Below are positions 17,840-27,084 of a DNA stretch of 64,000 bases, piece by piece. This stretch comes from Ureibacillus sinduriensis BLB-1 = JCM 15800. GTDB lineage: Bacteria > Bacillota > Bacilli > Bacillales_A > Planococcaceae. The notes below the pieces were generated by a model. It ran no database searches. It was given only the letters and a program-made list of their open reading frames with translations, and was not told where the DNA came from. Made by a program: the position numbers and the translations under genes. The stretch spans positions 434,001 to 498,000 of the forward strand of contig NZ_JPVO01000055.1 in NCBI RefSeq assembly GCF_000772955.1, in the 5' to 3' direction. Position 1 is the first letter of the stretch. Every line of letters starts with the position of its first letter.

Positions 17840-19834
17840 ATGGCACACACTGCTGATCTTTTAGCAATTAATGCAATCCGAACGTTATCAATTGACGCAA
17901 TCGAGCAAGCGAACTCCGGTCACCCCGGTTTACCAATGGGGGCGGCTCCAATGGCTTACACATTGTGGACAAAGCAATTACGCCACAATCCACAAAATCC
18001 GAAATGGGTAGATCGCGATCGTTTCGTTCTTTCAGCTGGTCATGGCTCGATGTTACTTTATAGCTTACTTCACTTAGGTGGATATGGTTTAGATATGGAA
18101 GAAATTAAAAACTTCCGTCAATGGGGTTCCAAAACACCAGGACATCCCGAATATGGTCATACTGTGGGAGTCGAAGCAACAACAGGTCCTCTTGGTCAAG
18201 GTATTGCAATGGCTGTCGGTATGGCAATGGCTGAACGTCATCTAGCGGCTACATATAATAAACCTGGACATGAAATCGTTGATCACTACACTTACGCACT
18301 TTGCGGAGATGGTGATTTAATGGAGGGGGTTGCTGCGGAAAGCATTTCATTAGCAGGCCACCTACAGCTTGATAAATTAATCGTCCTTTATGATTCAAAT
18401 GATATTTCCTTGGACGGCGATTTGGCTAAATCGTTCTCTGAAAACGTTCAAAAACGTTTCGAATCCTATGGCTGGAACTACGTTCATGTAGCGGATGGCA
18501 CAGAGGTAGATGCGGTTAATGCTGCAATCGAGAAAGCGAAACAATCATCAGGAAAACCAACGTTAATCGAAGTTAAAACGGTTATCGGTTTTGGTTCACC
18601 AAATAAATCAGGTAAATCGGATTCTCATGGTGCACCACTTGGCGCCGATGAAGTTGTTTTAACGAAGACGGCTTACGGTTGGCAACATGAGCCATTCCAA
18701 ATTCCTGAAGAAGTATATTCAATCTTTAAAGAAGCAGCTAAAAAGCAAGGTGTTCAACCGGAAGCGGAATGGAATGAAAGATTCGAAAGCTATAAAGCCG
18801 AATATCCGCAGTTGGCGGAGCAGTTCTTGAAAGCGATGAACAACGAACTTCCAGCTGACTTTGATGCAGAAGTACCAGTATATGAAGCTGGAAAGTCTGT
18901 AGCCACTCGTTCTTCATCTGGTGATGTAATTAACGCATTAGCCAAAAAAGTGCCATCATTCTTCGGAGGAAGTGCGGACCTTGCTGGTTCAAACAAAACA
19001 ACAATCAAAGGTGCGGGCGATTTCTTCCCGGATACTCCGGAAGGCCGCAACATTTGGTTTGGTGTACGTGAATTCGCTATGGGTGCGGCATTGAATGGTA
19101 TGGCATTACACGGCGGTTTAAATGTATTTGGCGGCACATTCTTTGTGTTCTCCGATTACGTTCGTCCGGCTGTGCGCCTATCTGCATTAATGGGCTTACC
19201 TGTAACTTATGTCTTTACACATGATTCAATTGCCGTCGGGGAAGATGGCCCAACGCATGAACCAGTCGAGCATTTGGCTTCACTACGTGCGATGCCAAAT
19301 CTTTCAGTTATTCGTCCAGCTGATGCAAATGAATCCGCAGAAGCATGGAAGTTAGCTGTATCGTCAAAAAATGTTCCAACTGTTCTCGTTCTTTCGCGTC
19401 AAAACTTGCCGGTTCTTGAGAAATCAGCAGAACTTGCAAAAGACGGTGTAGCGAAAGGAGCTTACGTAGTATCGCCGGCAACGAAAGAAACTCCGGATGC
19501 AATCCTAATTGCAACAGGTTCGGAAGTTTCACTAGCAGTAGATGCACAAAAACAATTATTAGCTGAAGGAATCGATGCATCCGTTGTGTCGATGCCATCC
19601 ATGGATCGTTTTGAGCAACAATCGGCTGAGTATAAAGAATCTGTGCTACCGAAAGCTGTGACAAAACGTTTAGCCATCGAAATGGGCTCTTCATTCGGAT
19701 GGCATAAATATACCGGCTTTGAAGGAGACATTCTGGCAATCGACCGATTCGGAGCTAGTGCACCTGGCGAAATCATTATCGAGCAATACGGCTTTACAGT
19801 AGAAAACGTTGTAGCCAAAGTGAAAGCTTTATAA
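17840..19834 (+). CDS. tkt: Transketolase
   Basis: Transketolase moves two-carbon units between sugar phosphates in the pentose phosphate pathway using thiamine diphosphate. The 664-aa length is normal. Visible are the N-terminal [14 protein letters not shown] motif, the ThDP/metal motif [19 protein letters not shown], the pyrimidine-binding [12 protein letters not shown] and [25 protein letters not shown] precedes the ATG. A strong terminator follows about 40 bp after the stop, so the gene is probably monocistronic. Position after ynzC matches B. subtilis. Confidence 0.97.
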   Translation: MAHTADLLAINAIRTLSIDAIEQANSGHPGLPMGAAPMAYTLWTKQLRHNPQNPKWVDRDRFVLSAGHGSMLLYSLLHLGGYGLDMEEIKNFRQWGSKTPGHPEYGHTVGVEATTGPLGQGIAMAVGMAMAERHLAATYNKPGHEIVDHYTYALCGDGDLMEGVAAESISLAGHLQLDKLIVLYDSNDISLDGDLAKSFSENVQKRFESYGWNYVHVADGTEVDAVNAAIEKAKQSSGKPTLIEVKTVIGFGSPNKSGKSDSHGAPLGADEVVLTKTAYGWQHEPFQIPEEVYSIFKEAAKKQGVQPEAEWNERFESYKAEYPQLAEQFLKAMNNELPADFDAEVPVYEAGKSVATRSSSGDVINALAKKVPSFFGGSADLAGSNKTTIKGAGDFFPDTPEGRNIWFGVREFAMGAALNGMALHGGLNVFGGTFFVFSDYVRPAVRLSALMGLPVTYVFTHDSIAVGEDGPTHEPVEHLASLRAMPNLSVIRPADANESAEAWKLAVSSKNVPTVLVLSRQNLPVLEKSAELAKDGVAKGAYVVSPATKETPDAILIATGSEVSLAVDAQKQLLAEGIDASVVSMPSMDRFEQQSAEYKESVLPKAVTKRLAIEMGSSFGWHKYTGFEGDILAIDRFGASAPGEIIIEQYGFTVENVVAKVKAL

Positions 19835-19872
19835 TATTTAATAAATCGGACTTACTAAAGATCGATGAATAT

Positions 19873-19917
19873 AACCAGGTTGAGGAAAACTACCGTTTTT
19901 CTCAACCTGGTTTTTTT
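19873..19917 (+). terminator. Rho-independent terminator of tkt
   Basis: A 12-bp GC-containing stem (19873-19884 with 19901-19912), extended by a further A-rich/T-rich pairing around the loop, is followed by seven T residues. Confidence 0.92.
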
Positions 19918-20047
19918 GTGTAAGAAATAAATCAAGAATCATTTTGAGATAAATTATCAAGTGTAAGCAGATGACAGAATAAAAAATTACCTAGTGAAAC
20001 GGAAAGTCGGAATTAAGCAGTATAAGACAAGCCGGGCAGCTGGTGAG

Positions 20048-20605
20048 ATGGAGTGTCAGTTGGAGCAATCAATAAGACAAATTCAGGAAGTAGGGGAGGT
20101 GAATTGTCCAAAAGAGGCACTCAATTGGACAACTCGAAGCAAGAAGAGAAGGAAATTGTCTAATAGAAGCAGTCTATAGGACAAATCAATGCAGCAATGG
20201 AGCTGAATTGTCCAAAAGAGGCACTCAAATGGACAACTCGAAGCGAGGAGAGAAGGAAATTGTCTAATAGAAGCAGTCTATAGGACAAATCCAGGCAGCA
20301 GAGGAGCTGAATTGTCCAAAAGAGGCACTCAATTGGACAGTTCGAAGCAAGGAGAGAAGAAACTTGTCTAATAGAAGCAGTCTATAGGACAATTTAAGGC
20401 AGCAGAGGAGCTGAATTGTCCTAAAGAGGCACTCAATTGGACAGTTCGAAGCAAGGAGAGAAGGAAATTGTCCAAAAGAAGCAGTCTATAGGACAATTTA
20501 AGGCAGCAGTGGATCTGAATTGTCCAAAAGAGGCACTCAATTGGACAACTCGAATCAAGAAGATAGGGGAAGTGTCCTTTAGAAACAATAGAACAGTCAA
20601 ATACA
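20048..20605. repeat. Tandem array of 104-bp units, each with two 29-bp palindromes
   Basis: Five units start at 20101, 20205, 20309, 20413 and 20517, an exact 104-bp period, with a degenerate half-unit before and a decayed half-unit at the end. Each unit is two related 52-bp halves. Each half has a 29-bp dyad beginning TTGTC and ending GGACAA, and a 23-bp purine-rich spacer. In the better dyad the arms TTGTCCAA/TTGGACAA flank GAG-GCA-CTC, giving a near-complete hairpin. Neither 104 nor 52 is a multiple of three, so no reading frame repeats through the array and the short ORFs inside it are almost certainly not genes. It fills the gap between the tkt terminator and the convergent lia operon. 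Function is unknown. Confidence 0.9.
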
Positions 20606-20670
20606 ACGAAGTGCACGTAGATACAGAGCAGGAATTTAATGCTTTCCCGGTTCATTCGAAAAAATTTTAA

Positions 20671-20698
20671 AAAAAAAACGTTGGATTACACCAACGTT
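20671..20698 (-). terminator. Terminator of the liaFSR operon
   Basis: On the minus strand an 8-bp stem (AACGTTGG/CCAACGTT, 20677-20684 with 20691-20698) precedes a run of T (A run 20671-20678 on the plus strand), just past the liaR stop. Confidence 0.85.
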
Positions 20699-20703
20699 AT
20701 ACG

Positions 20704-21336
20704 TTATTTGACCAGTCCGTTTTGGAATGCATAGACGACTGCTTGAGTACGATCTTGAACGTCCAGCTTTGCCAGGATATTGCTAACATGGGTCTTTACT
20801 GTTTTGAGTGCAATGAATAGTTCATCGGCGATATCTTGGTTTGTTTTTCCTTGGGCTACCAACAAAAGCACTTCCGTTTCCCTTTCGGTCAGTAGTTCGT
20901 GGAGGGCAGTATTGGCGTTCCCCCGCATGCGGGATATCATTTTCGTCGTCACTTCAGGCTCAAGCACCGTTTCGCCATTGATTGTTTTGCGGATGGCTTC
21001 CGCAATTTGCTTGGCGTTGGACGTTTTCAGAATGTAGCTAACTGCACCGGCTTCCAAGGCGGGATACACCTTATCATCATCTAGGAAGCTTGTCACCATC
21101 ATAATTTTGGCATCAGGCCATTGCTTTAGAATTTGAGCAGTGGCTTCAGCACCTGTCATGATGGGCATGACATTGTCCATTAGGATGATATCGGGTTTCA
21201 GTTCGAGTGCTTTCTCAACTGCCTGCTGGCCATTTGCGGCTTCCCCGACAACGGTCATATCAGCCTGTGCGGAAAGATAGGCGGAAACGCCGATGCGTAC
21301 CATTTCATGATCATCTGCAATCAAAATTCGTATCAT
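20704..21336 (-). CDS. liaR: NarL-family response regulator LiaR
   Basis: This 210-aa two-component regulator responds to cell-envelope stress. The receiver domain has the acidic pocket ADDHE at residues 7-11, phospho-acceptor D54 in LMDNVMP and K103-type KTS motif. The C-terminal LuxR-type helix-turn-helix is [22 protein letters not shown] through [11 protein letters not shown]. It lies last in the order liaF-liaS-liaR, with a terminator directly after. LiaR/VraR is favoured over other NarL regulators because of the linked LiaF, LiaS and PspA/LiaH genes. Confidence 0.93.
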   Translation of the reverse strand: MIRILIADDHEMVRIGVSAYLSAQADMTVVGEAANGQQAVEKALELKPDIILMDNVMPIMTGAEATAQILKQWPDAKIMMVTSFLDDDKVYPALEAGAVSYILKTSNAKQIAEAIRKTINGETVLEPEVTTKMISRMRGNANTALHELLTERETEVLLLVAQGKTNQDIADELFIALKTVKTHVSNILAKLDVQDRTQAVVYAFQNGLVK

Positions 21337-21384
21337 TCTTTCACCTCAATTTCTCGATTTCTCTTTCTCTTAAAACCGAACTTC

Positions 21385-22473
21385 CTATTCGGCTAACTTC
21401 TCTACTTTTGAAAGTTCAACCTCGGTAACACTTTTGGATTCTGTCGTGGTCACATCCAATTTCTTTGCAAGGGGCACCTTTACTTCGACAATTGTGCCTT
21501 CACCAGGAACTGAAACGATTTTATACGAGCAACCAATTTCAACGGCCCGTTCTGCAATGTTCCTTAAACCATAAGAGGTTGATTTATCCTCTTCGATGTT
21601 GAATCCCTTGCCGTTATCTTGAATCCGAAGAATCCCGACATTGTCCCGGGCAATCAACAAAAGTTCTACTTCTGATGCTTTTGCATGACGTAATGTGTTC
21701 GAAAGGGCTTCTTGGGCAATACGGAATAAATGATCTTCTTCGGCTTTGGACAGGTTCACTTCTTCAATTCGATAGTCGATATCGAAGTAAACCTTCTGCT
21801 GGAGTTCCTGGATTAAATCCGTCAACCCTTGAGCCAACGTACTGTTTTTCAATGCAATCGGCCTTAAATGGAGGAGCAATGCCCGCATCTCTAATTGGGC
21901 TTGCTGAACAATTTTTTCCACCTGCTGAAGTGTAGGTTTCGATGCGCCCAGCGATTCTTCCTGCTCCGTAACAGCGGATAAAAGCATAGACGCAGCAAAA
22001 AGTTGCTGGGAGACGGAATCGTGCAGTTCGCGAGCCAATCGTTGGCGTTCTGCGATAATTCGTTCCTGGATAATTTTGTCGTTTGCTTCAGCTTTTTCGT
22101 TTGTCATTCGCTGCAAACTTTTCCGTTGTGTTTCGATTAAATCATTCGCTTGGGTTAAAGCTTTTTTCAAAGTGAAGGAAACATTCTTCTTTTTTTTCAT
22201 CGAAAATCCGGGTTCCACCAATTGCTTTACGTAGCGCGTCGCGGAACTTTCACGTGATCTCACTACCACACTCATCCAAATGCTGATAATAAAGCTGATC
22301 GATCCGATTGTAATCATAATAAGCCCAATCATGGGCAGTTCATATGAATCGTATTCGAGCAAAATGCCCCATTTTTCCTCTGTCGGTGATCCTAAAAGAT
22401 AATAGATAAAACCAAAAGCGGTGCTGCTTAATAAAAAGAATAGCGTTATCATACGAAATAAAAACGAAATCAT
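21385..22473 (-). CDS. liaS: Envelope-stress sensor histidine kinase LiaS
   Basis: This 362-aa intramembrane-sensing kinase has two N-terminal membrane helices (about residues 5-27 and 48-70) with a short extracytoplasmic loop between them. A linker and a HisKA_3 dimerisation domain follow, with the phospho-acceptor His in RQRLARELHDS (H151), then an HATPase_c domain with QDNGKGFNIEED and TSYGLRNIAERA. The start overlaps the end of liaF by 4 bp. It probably phosphorylates LiaR and is restrained by LiaF, as in Bacillus and Listeria. Confidence 0.93.
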   Translation of the reverse strand: MISFLFRMITLFFLLSSTAFGFIYYLLGSPTEEKWGILLEYDSYELPMIGLIMITIGSISFIISIWMSVVVRSRESSATRYVKQLVEPGFSMKKKKNVSFTLKKALTQANDLIETQRKSLQRMTNEKAEANDKIIQERIIAERQRLARELHDSVSQQLFAASMLLSAVTEQEESLGASKPTLQQVEKIVQQAQLEMRALLLHLRPIALKNSTLAQGLTDLIQELQQKVYFDIDYRIEEVNLSKAEEDHLFRIAQEALSNTLRHAKASEVELLLIARDNVGILRIQDNGKGFNIEEDKSTSYGLRNIAERAVEIGCSYKIVSVPGEGTIVEVKVPLAKKLDVTTTESKSVTEVELSKVEKLAE

Positions 22474-23150
22474 TTACGGATCACCTCCACGTCCCCAAGC
22501 CAAGTAGCGACATGTATCACTACTTTGCGTTTTGCATCTTCTGTTTCTCCATCTTCGAATATGAGCTTTTCATTGATTAACCGTTTTGGATTATTGTCCA
22601 GGATTTTTGCTTCTCCAAGAATCGTTGAATATTGTAGACGGAAGGGAATCTCGTAAGGTAAGACAATCGTGACTTTCCCGATGGATTGACGGATTGTCAC
22701 GACCGAAGTTCCGGCCGGCAATATGGTATCGGTTAAATCCAGTGAGATGTCGCCAATCAATTTTTGAATCTGGATGTCTTCCCATTTATAGTTATCCAGT
22801 GGGGAAGAGAGATTGCCGATCAGTTGATTTTTTTCTATTTTCGCATGAAGTTGCTGCGTATTGATGGTCACAAAGTTTTGTTCTTTTGTTACGTGTTTAT
22901 AAAGTATGTAAATCAAAACGCCGACAATCAACAGGCGTAAGCTCCAGATCGATAAAATTGCCATGAAGAGAAAGAAACAACCACTCCAAAATAAATATTT
23001 CTTATTTTTGGAAAAGCTTAAGTACAGTAGAATTGCGCCAAGGATGATTAAAAAGGTGCTGCCATTATTAAAAATTGTAAGCTCCGCGAACACAACTAAA
23101 ATAACAGCAATTGCGACAAAGGTTAATTGGTTCGTACTAAATCTGTTCAA
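22470..23150 (-). CDS. liaF: LiaF-type negative regulator, membrane protein
   Basis: The 226-aa protein has several N-terminal membrane helices (residues ~8-95) and a C-terminal cytosolic beta-rich domain (residues ~110-226) of the cell-wall-active antibiotics response family, seen in SPLDNYKWEDIQIQKLIGDI and VVIHVATWLGDVEV. LiaF keeps LiaS inactive in unstressed Bacillus cells. It opens the liaFSR transcription unit, and a terminator lies between it and liaH upstream, so liaFSR should have basal expression separate from liaIH. Confidence 0.92.
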   Translation of the reverse strand: MNRFSTNQLTFVAIAVILVVFAELTIFNNGSTFLIILGAILLYLSFSKNKKYLFWSGCFFLFMAILSIWSLRLLIVGVLIYILYKHVTKEQNFVTINTQQLHAKIEKNQLIGNLSSPLDNYKWEDIQIQKLIGDISLDLTDTILPAGTSVVTIRQSIGKVTIVLPYEIPFRLQYSTILGEAKILDNNPKRLINEKLIFEDGETEDAKRKVVIHVATWLGDVEVIRK

Positions 23151-23198
23151 AGTGGGTCCTCCTTTTTATTCTTGGTGAGTAAGCGATTCTACTCGAGA

Positions 23199-23238
23199 CA
23201 AAAAACCTTAGGAGAAGACTTGGTTTGTCTTCTCCTAA
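23199..23238 (-). terminator. Terminator between liaH and liaF
   Basis: A perfect 12-bp stem (23208-23219 with 23227-23238), 7-nt loop and minus-strand T run separate the stress-induced liaI-liaH pair from liaFSR. Confidence 0.88.
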
Positions 23239-23318
23239 CAATTGTCATTATAGCATGAATCATCTAATTAATAGATGGTTTTCTTGTTTGAATGATCGGC
23301 AGTTTTAGTGCGAATAAT

Positions 23319-23972
23319 TTATTTCGCTTCGCTTTCCTCTTTTTTTAGTTCGATGCTGGGCTGTACTTGGTTTGTTTTTTCCAAGCTAGCAAGACGAGCT
23401 TCCAACTGTGTTCTGTCATAATCTTGTTCGATTTTATCAGCAAGCGTTTCGATGTAGGAAGAAAGATCATCAAATTCAGATTCATCTTTTGATTTTAGTA
23501 CGCCATCCATTTTGTGGTGGGCACGTGTCACGTTTTCTTTTCCCATCAATTGCAGCTGGCGAACTTTCATATCCTTGATTTTGTGTTTCATCGTCTCGAA
23601 TTTTTGTTCAAGCTCCACAAATTCTTTATCTGACTGCTCGAGTGAATTTAAAAGAGTGAATTGACGTGTATTGTATGTTTCAACTTCTTGTGTCGCAAAT
23701 GCAACTAAGTCTGTTTCGTTCGACTGCTGTGCTAGCTCAAGTTGTTTTGTTCGTTTTTCCAGCATTGCTGTCGTTTCTTTTAATTCAGACTGCAGTTGTT
23801 CTTTTAACTGTGCTTGGCGCATGAGTAATTTTCCTGTTTGCTCCGTTTGTTTCTCTGCTTCTCGAATATACTGATTCAACATAGCGATTGGATTTTTGCT
23901 TTCCTTTTTATCGAACAATTGGTGTAAATCAGCCTCTAAAGTGTATCGAAATCTTTTTAATAAACCTACCAT
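23319..23972 (-). CDS. liaH: PspA/IM30-family phage-shock protein LiaH
   Basis: This 217-aa protein is almost wholly alpha-helical coiled coil, rich in Gln, Glu and Lys. It starts MVGLLKRFRYTLEADLHQLFDKKE, which matches the amphipathic N terminus of PspA/LiaH. Such proteins assemble on damaged membrane. The ATG at 23972 (minus) is preceded by GAGGAG; an in-frame TTG further upstream overlaps the ribosome-binding site and is unlikely. It lies 22 bp after the small membrane gene that would anchor it (LiaI-like). Confidence 0.92.
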   Translation of the reverse strand: MVGLLKRFRYTLEADLHQLFDKKESKNPIAMLNQYIREAEKQTEQTGKLLMRQAQLKEQLQSELKETTAMLEKRTKQLELAQQSNETDLVAFATQEVETYNTRQFTLLNSLEQSDKEFVELEQKFETMKHKIKDMKVRQLQLMGKENVTRAHHKMDGVLKSKDESEFDDLSSYIETLADKIEQDYDRTQLEARLASLEKTNQVQPSIELKKEESEAK

Positions 23973-23993
23973 TTTAATATCTCTCCTCAATTT

Positions 23994-24350
23994 TTATTTT
24001 GTTAACTTTGCCCATTCGTTTTCAAAGTTTGTAAATGGATCTGCTTCTTTCATAATGCTTGATTTGCCGAAAGTGACTTCTTCATTGTTCCATTTTTTAT
24101 AAAGAACATAGATAAGAAGGATAGCAGCAAGGCCAACCAAAGCAGGGATATTGGAGATTGCTGTAAAGACGCCGATCAAGCCAAGGGAAACCCAAAATAC
24201 CTTACCAAACCCTGAGTTGGATTTCACATAATTGTGTAATCCTAAATAAACAAGTAATGCCGAGAAGGCAAAGCCTACCAATGGCCCTAACATACTAAGG
24301 GCAACAATTGCTGCGACAATGCCGGCAGCAATGAAGAATAATTTTTTCAT
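23994..24350 (-). CDS. Small LiaI-like membrane protein
   Basis: The 118-aa protein has an N-terminal hydrophobic helix and two or three further membrane spans (residues ~3-40 and ~50-85). It ends in a soluble tail of about 30 residues (FGKSSIMKEADPFTNFENEW). It lies directly upstream of liaH with a shared orientation, the position of liaI, which recruits LiaH to the membrane in B. subtilis. It is larger than B. subtilis LiaI and may be of the Listeria lmo0954 type. GAAAGGAG precedes the ATG. The 230 bp upstream, shared with divergent sirA, should hold the LiaR-controlled promoter, which I could not define. Confidence 0.75.
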   Translation of the reverse strand: MKKLFFIAAGIVAAIVALSMLGPLVGFAFSALLVYLGLHNYVKSNSGFGKVFWVSLGLIGVFTAISNIPALVGLAAILLIYVLYKKWNNEEVTFGKSSIMKEADPFTNFENEWAKLTK

Positions 24351-24581
24351 TTTTTCTAGCTCCTTTCGTGATACCTTTATGTTACTCTTGCTTTGAATTT
24401 CTTAAAACGGCCTCGAATTGCATTTTTTAGTAGGTCCTGAGGCTGAGTGCTTCTAGGTAAAGTGAACGAATTAAATGTTTTCACGAAATTTTGACAAAAA
24501 AAGTAATAGAGTACGGACACCTTTTGACAAATAATTCAAAATCTTTCTTTTATAATGTGGTTATAGAGAGGAGGACGAAAG

Positions 24582-25010
24582 ATGAGAATTTATTCAATAT
24601 TTCATATAAAAAAACAATACCAGTCTTTTGTATTTGGTAGAGAAAGACAGCTTCTTGAAATGGTAACGACAAAAGAGCCAGCTCTCGAGTCCTCTGTAAG
24701 CAAGCAGCTAAGCTATCTATGTGAACCAATCGAAGGAAGAATGGTACAAGGCGTACTCTATGAACATTTAAAGAAGAGTTTTCCGACTATCCAATGGGTG
24801 AATGAATATATGAAATTTGAACACCAATTTAAAGGTGGTTTGAAAATAAAAGTATGTACGTATCATTTGGAAGCGATTTGCGAAGGCTCACGTATGTTGG
24901 ATCTCGATTTGTTCCATAGCCTATCCCAGATGAATGATTCGTTCATTGCATTTAATGCAGAGGATTCTGAATGCGGGTGGCTGAAACCGATCAAGCATGC
25001 CTCTTACTAG
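24582..25010 (+). CDS. sirA: Sporulation inhibitor of replication SirA
   Basis: SirA binds domain I of DnaA and blocks replication initiation in cells committed to sporulation. The 142-aa protein starts MRIYSIFHIKKQYQSF and resembles YneE/SirA in length and pattern (SKQLSYLCEPI; FHSLSQMNDSFIAF). Its location between tkt and yneF is the B. subtilis order, although here the lia module and a repeat array intervene. GAGAGGAGGA precedes the ATG. A TATAAT at 24551-24556 is a candidate -10, but the nearest TTGACA is 21 bp away, longer than usual. Confidence 0.85.
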   Translation: MRIYSIFHIKKQYQSFVFGRERQLLEMVTTKEPALESSVSKQLSYLCEPIEGRMVQGVLYEHLKKSFPTIQWVNEYMKFEHQFKGGLKIKVCTYHLEAICEGSRMLDLDLFHSLSQMNDSFIAFNAEDSECGWLKPIKHASY

Positions 25011-25221
25011 AGAAAAAGTAGTGTTAGTTAAGCGAAATCGCCTACATCCCGGGAAAAAAACTATTGAATAACTAGTAACAATGTTGTTATTAGTGTATAA
25101 TCCTTCATGGAGAGTTTAACTTTGTGTAAGTTTTGGAGAAGTTGCTTCTTTTAGTGAGTAACGGATGAAACTTGCAAAAGTAGATTCGTGGTATAAAGGA
25201 AAGTGGAGGAGGTAGGCACAA

Positions 25222-25443
25222 ATGAATTTATGGCTTGCAATTGTACTTATCATCGTAGCATTAGCAGGGGGAGTAGCACTAGGCTTCTACTTTGCTCGTC
25301 AATATATGATGAAATACTTAAAAGAAAATCCACCGATCAACGAACAAATGATTCGTGTGATGATGGCTCAAATGGGACGTAAACCATCTGAGAAACAAGT
25401 ACGTCAAATGATGGCTCAAATGAATAAATTACAAGATAAATAA
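25222..25443 (+). CDS. yneF: UPF0154 small membrane protein YneF
   Basis: This 73-aa protein has one N-terminal transmembrane helix (residues ~4-25) and a cytoplasmic tail with [13 protein letters not shown] and the repeated motif [20 protein letters not shown], hallmarks of UPF0154/YneF. Function is unknown. It keeps its conserved place after sirA. GTGGAGGAGG precedes the ATG. Two terminators follow. Confidence 0.93.
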   Translation: MNLWLAIVLIIVALAGGVALGFYFARQYMMKYLKENPPINEQMIRVMMAQMGRKPSEKQVRQMMAQMNKLQDK

Positions 25444-25452
25444 TTGTAATCC

Positions 25453-25485
25453 AACAACAGTTTGCCCAGGTATAACTGTTGTTTT
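25453..25485 (+). terminator. Terminator after yneF
   Basis: A 10-bp stem (25453-25462 with 25474-25483) is followed by a short T-rich stretch. Confidence 0.7.
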
Positions 25486-25514
25486 GCTTTCTAAAGGCAT
25501 GCGATAGCAAAATG

Positions 25515-25547
25515 AAACCGTCTCCGCTAATGTGAGACGGTTTTTTT
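25515..25547 (+). terminator. Second terminator between convergent yneF and the hydrolase gene
   Basis: A strong 10-bp stem AAACCGTCTC/GAGACGGTTT (25515-25524 with 25534-25543) is followed by seven T. It ends just before the stop of the minus-strand hydrolase gene and may act on both strands. Confidence 0.88.
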
Positions 25548-25549
25548 CA

Positions 25550-26596
25550 TTAGGAGATTTCTTTTTCATCTAGAGGCAACTTAATTGTTGGGGTCTCTGG
25601 TTCTTCCAGTGGGATTTTTGTGTATCGTCTTTCCATTCCATGTAGCGGTGTAACAACCATTTCACCAGATTTTTTATAGACATGATTTTCGATAAACTCT
25701 AAAACGGTTTTTTCGTATTCTTGTTGGTTTTCATTAAATGACTCGGCATGGCCGCCTTTTTCAAATAACTTGATCATTTTTGGCCCTTCTTTTTCTTCAT
25801 ACAGCTCTTCAGTCATGTAAGGAAGAATGAAGTCATCCCCCAAACTATGAATAAATAGGACAGGGGAAGAGATATTTTTGACAGCTTCTTTCGGTGTGAC
25901 ACTTTTAAATGTATAGCCATCGCGAATCCGAAGAAAAATATTGGCTAAATGGATCGGTATTTTTGTACGAAGATATGTGGTTTTCAACATAATCTGCGAA
26001 ATAAGCTCCGAGAAGTTTGAAAATCCACAATCCGCAATATAGAAGTCGGCACCATCTTCTATTAGGCCTGCGTATAATAGCATACTGGCGGCGCCCATCG
26101 ATTCCCCTTGAATACCAATGAGTGCATCCTCGCCAACAATGGATTTCACAGTTTGTACAACCGCAGCGACATCGAACTTCTCATAATAGCCATAGCTCGT
26201 CGTTTTTCCGCCGGAGTCGCCATGACGCCTGTGGTCAAAGACAAAAGTATTGAAACCAAGTCTTTCGAACATACGGGCGTATTTGACCATGCTGATTTTA
26301 TTTTCAGTTACACCGTGGCAAATAATAATTGTATTTTTTGTTTTGAGGGGTTTCAAGAAAATGCCTTTTATCGGATAGCCGTTGGGAGAATCAATACTTA
26401 ATTCTTCCTTTGGACATTGATTAAACCAGTTCTGATCAAAACGTTGTGCTTTTAATTCACGATCATAGACAAAATCAACATCCTTCTTTTTTATATACAT
26501 TAGTTGATTGGTCACAACATAGCCGAAGATCGCAGCACCGGTTGATAGAATTGTTGTAATGATACTTGACGCCCATAAGAAATTTTTTCGTTTCAT
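25550..26596 (-). CDS. yqkD: Membrane-anchored alpha/beta hydrolase, YqkD-like
   Basis: The 348-aa protein has an N-terminal signal-anchor helix (residues ~8-30) and an alpha/beta-hydrolase domain. The oxyanion motif is ICHGVTENK, the nucleophile elbow is GIQGESMGAAS, and the likely acid and His are in LGDDFILPY and GGHAES. It fits B. subtilis YqkD, a neighbour of yqkE and yqkF, and both are found nearby here. The substrate is unknown. ATG 26596 (minus) follows GAGGTG; a GTG three codons upstream overlaps that site. The C-terminal ~40 residues are Pro- and Glu-rich. Confidence 0.82.
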   Translation of the reverse strand: MKRKNFLWASSIITTILSTGAAIFGYVVTNQLMYIKKKDVDFVYDRELKAQRFDQNWFNQCPKEELSIDSPNGYPIKGIFLKPLKTKNTIIICHGVTENKISMVKYARMFERLGFNTFVFDHRRHGDSGGKTTSYGYYEKFDVAAVVQTVKSIVGEDALIGIQGESMGAASMLLYAGLIEDGADFYIADCGFSNFSELISQIMLKTTYLRTKIPIHLANIFLRIRDGYTFKSVTPKEAVKNISSPVLFIHSLGDDFILPYMTEELYEEKEGPKMIKLFEKGGHAESFNENQQEYEKTVLEFIENHVYKKSGEMVVTPLHGMERRYTKIPLEEPETPTIKLPLDEKEIS

Positions 26597-26605
26597 CAAA
26601 AACAC

Positions 26606-27084
26606 CTCGATTCATTTATAGTATCTAACATAATTCTTACCCTATTCACCGATATGTTAATTGTATCATTATGGGTTTTTTAAGTGATTCAATTGAAACC
26701 ATTAAAGAAGATATTTTTTCGGAATGGTACAAAATAAATGGAAGATTTCTTATTAGCGGAGTTCGGCAAACAATCTATTAGCAAAAGTGTTAGTGGAATG
26801 ATCAAATATTCATCTTTTCTGTAAATAGTAGGGAGAGGCGGAAAGGGAAGATGCGTTATTATAATATATTTTCATTTAATATATTGTGTTCATTGCAAAT
26901 ATTAATATTCCGCAAAAATATTAATGTGGCAATGAACCGGGTTCAATCAATCATTACACCTAAAATACATCTATGGTTCCTATAGAATTTATTTTTCTAT
27001 AGTAATATCGCTTATAACCGAAAACTTACTTATAAATGAAAAGAGCCTCCACATTCCATATGTGGAGGCACTTTGTCATCAATA
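26606..27084. other. Gene-free AT-rich intergenic stretch with a large dyad
   Basis: No convincing ORF or RNA is visible. It contains a long imperfect dyad: GTTCATTGC (26888-26896) and GCAATGAAC (26929-26937) flank two ATATTAAT copies. The terminator of hbdH lies at its right end. The upstream promoter of the hydrolase gene must lie at its left end. Confidence 0.6.
27040..27069 (-). terminator. Terminator of the ketone-body operon
   Basis: A 10-bp stem (27045-27054 with 27060-27069) around a 5-nt loop precedes a TCTTTTC tail on the minus strand, directly after hbdH. Confidence 0.85.

Noticed and set aside
20048-20605. CRISPR array
   Set aside because: The 29-bp palindromes with 23-bp spacers look similar in geometry, but the spacers are nearly identical from unit to unit, two dyad types alternate, and no cas genes are near.
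19994-20670. Small repeat-containing proteins in the 104-bp array
   Set aside because: The period is not divisible by three, so any frame breaks up; the short ORFs on both strands are by-products of the repeat.
24524-24556. Consensus sigma-A promoter for sirA (TTGACA and TATAAT)
   Set aside because: The spacer is 21 bp, too long for a standard promoter, so I did not list it as a feature.
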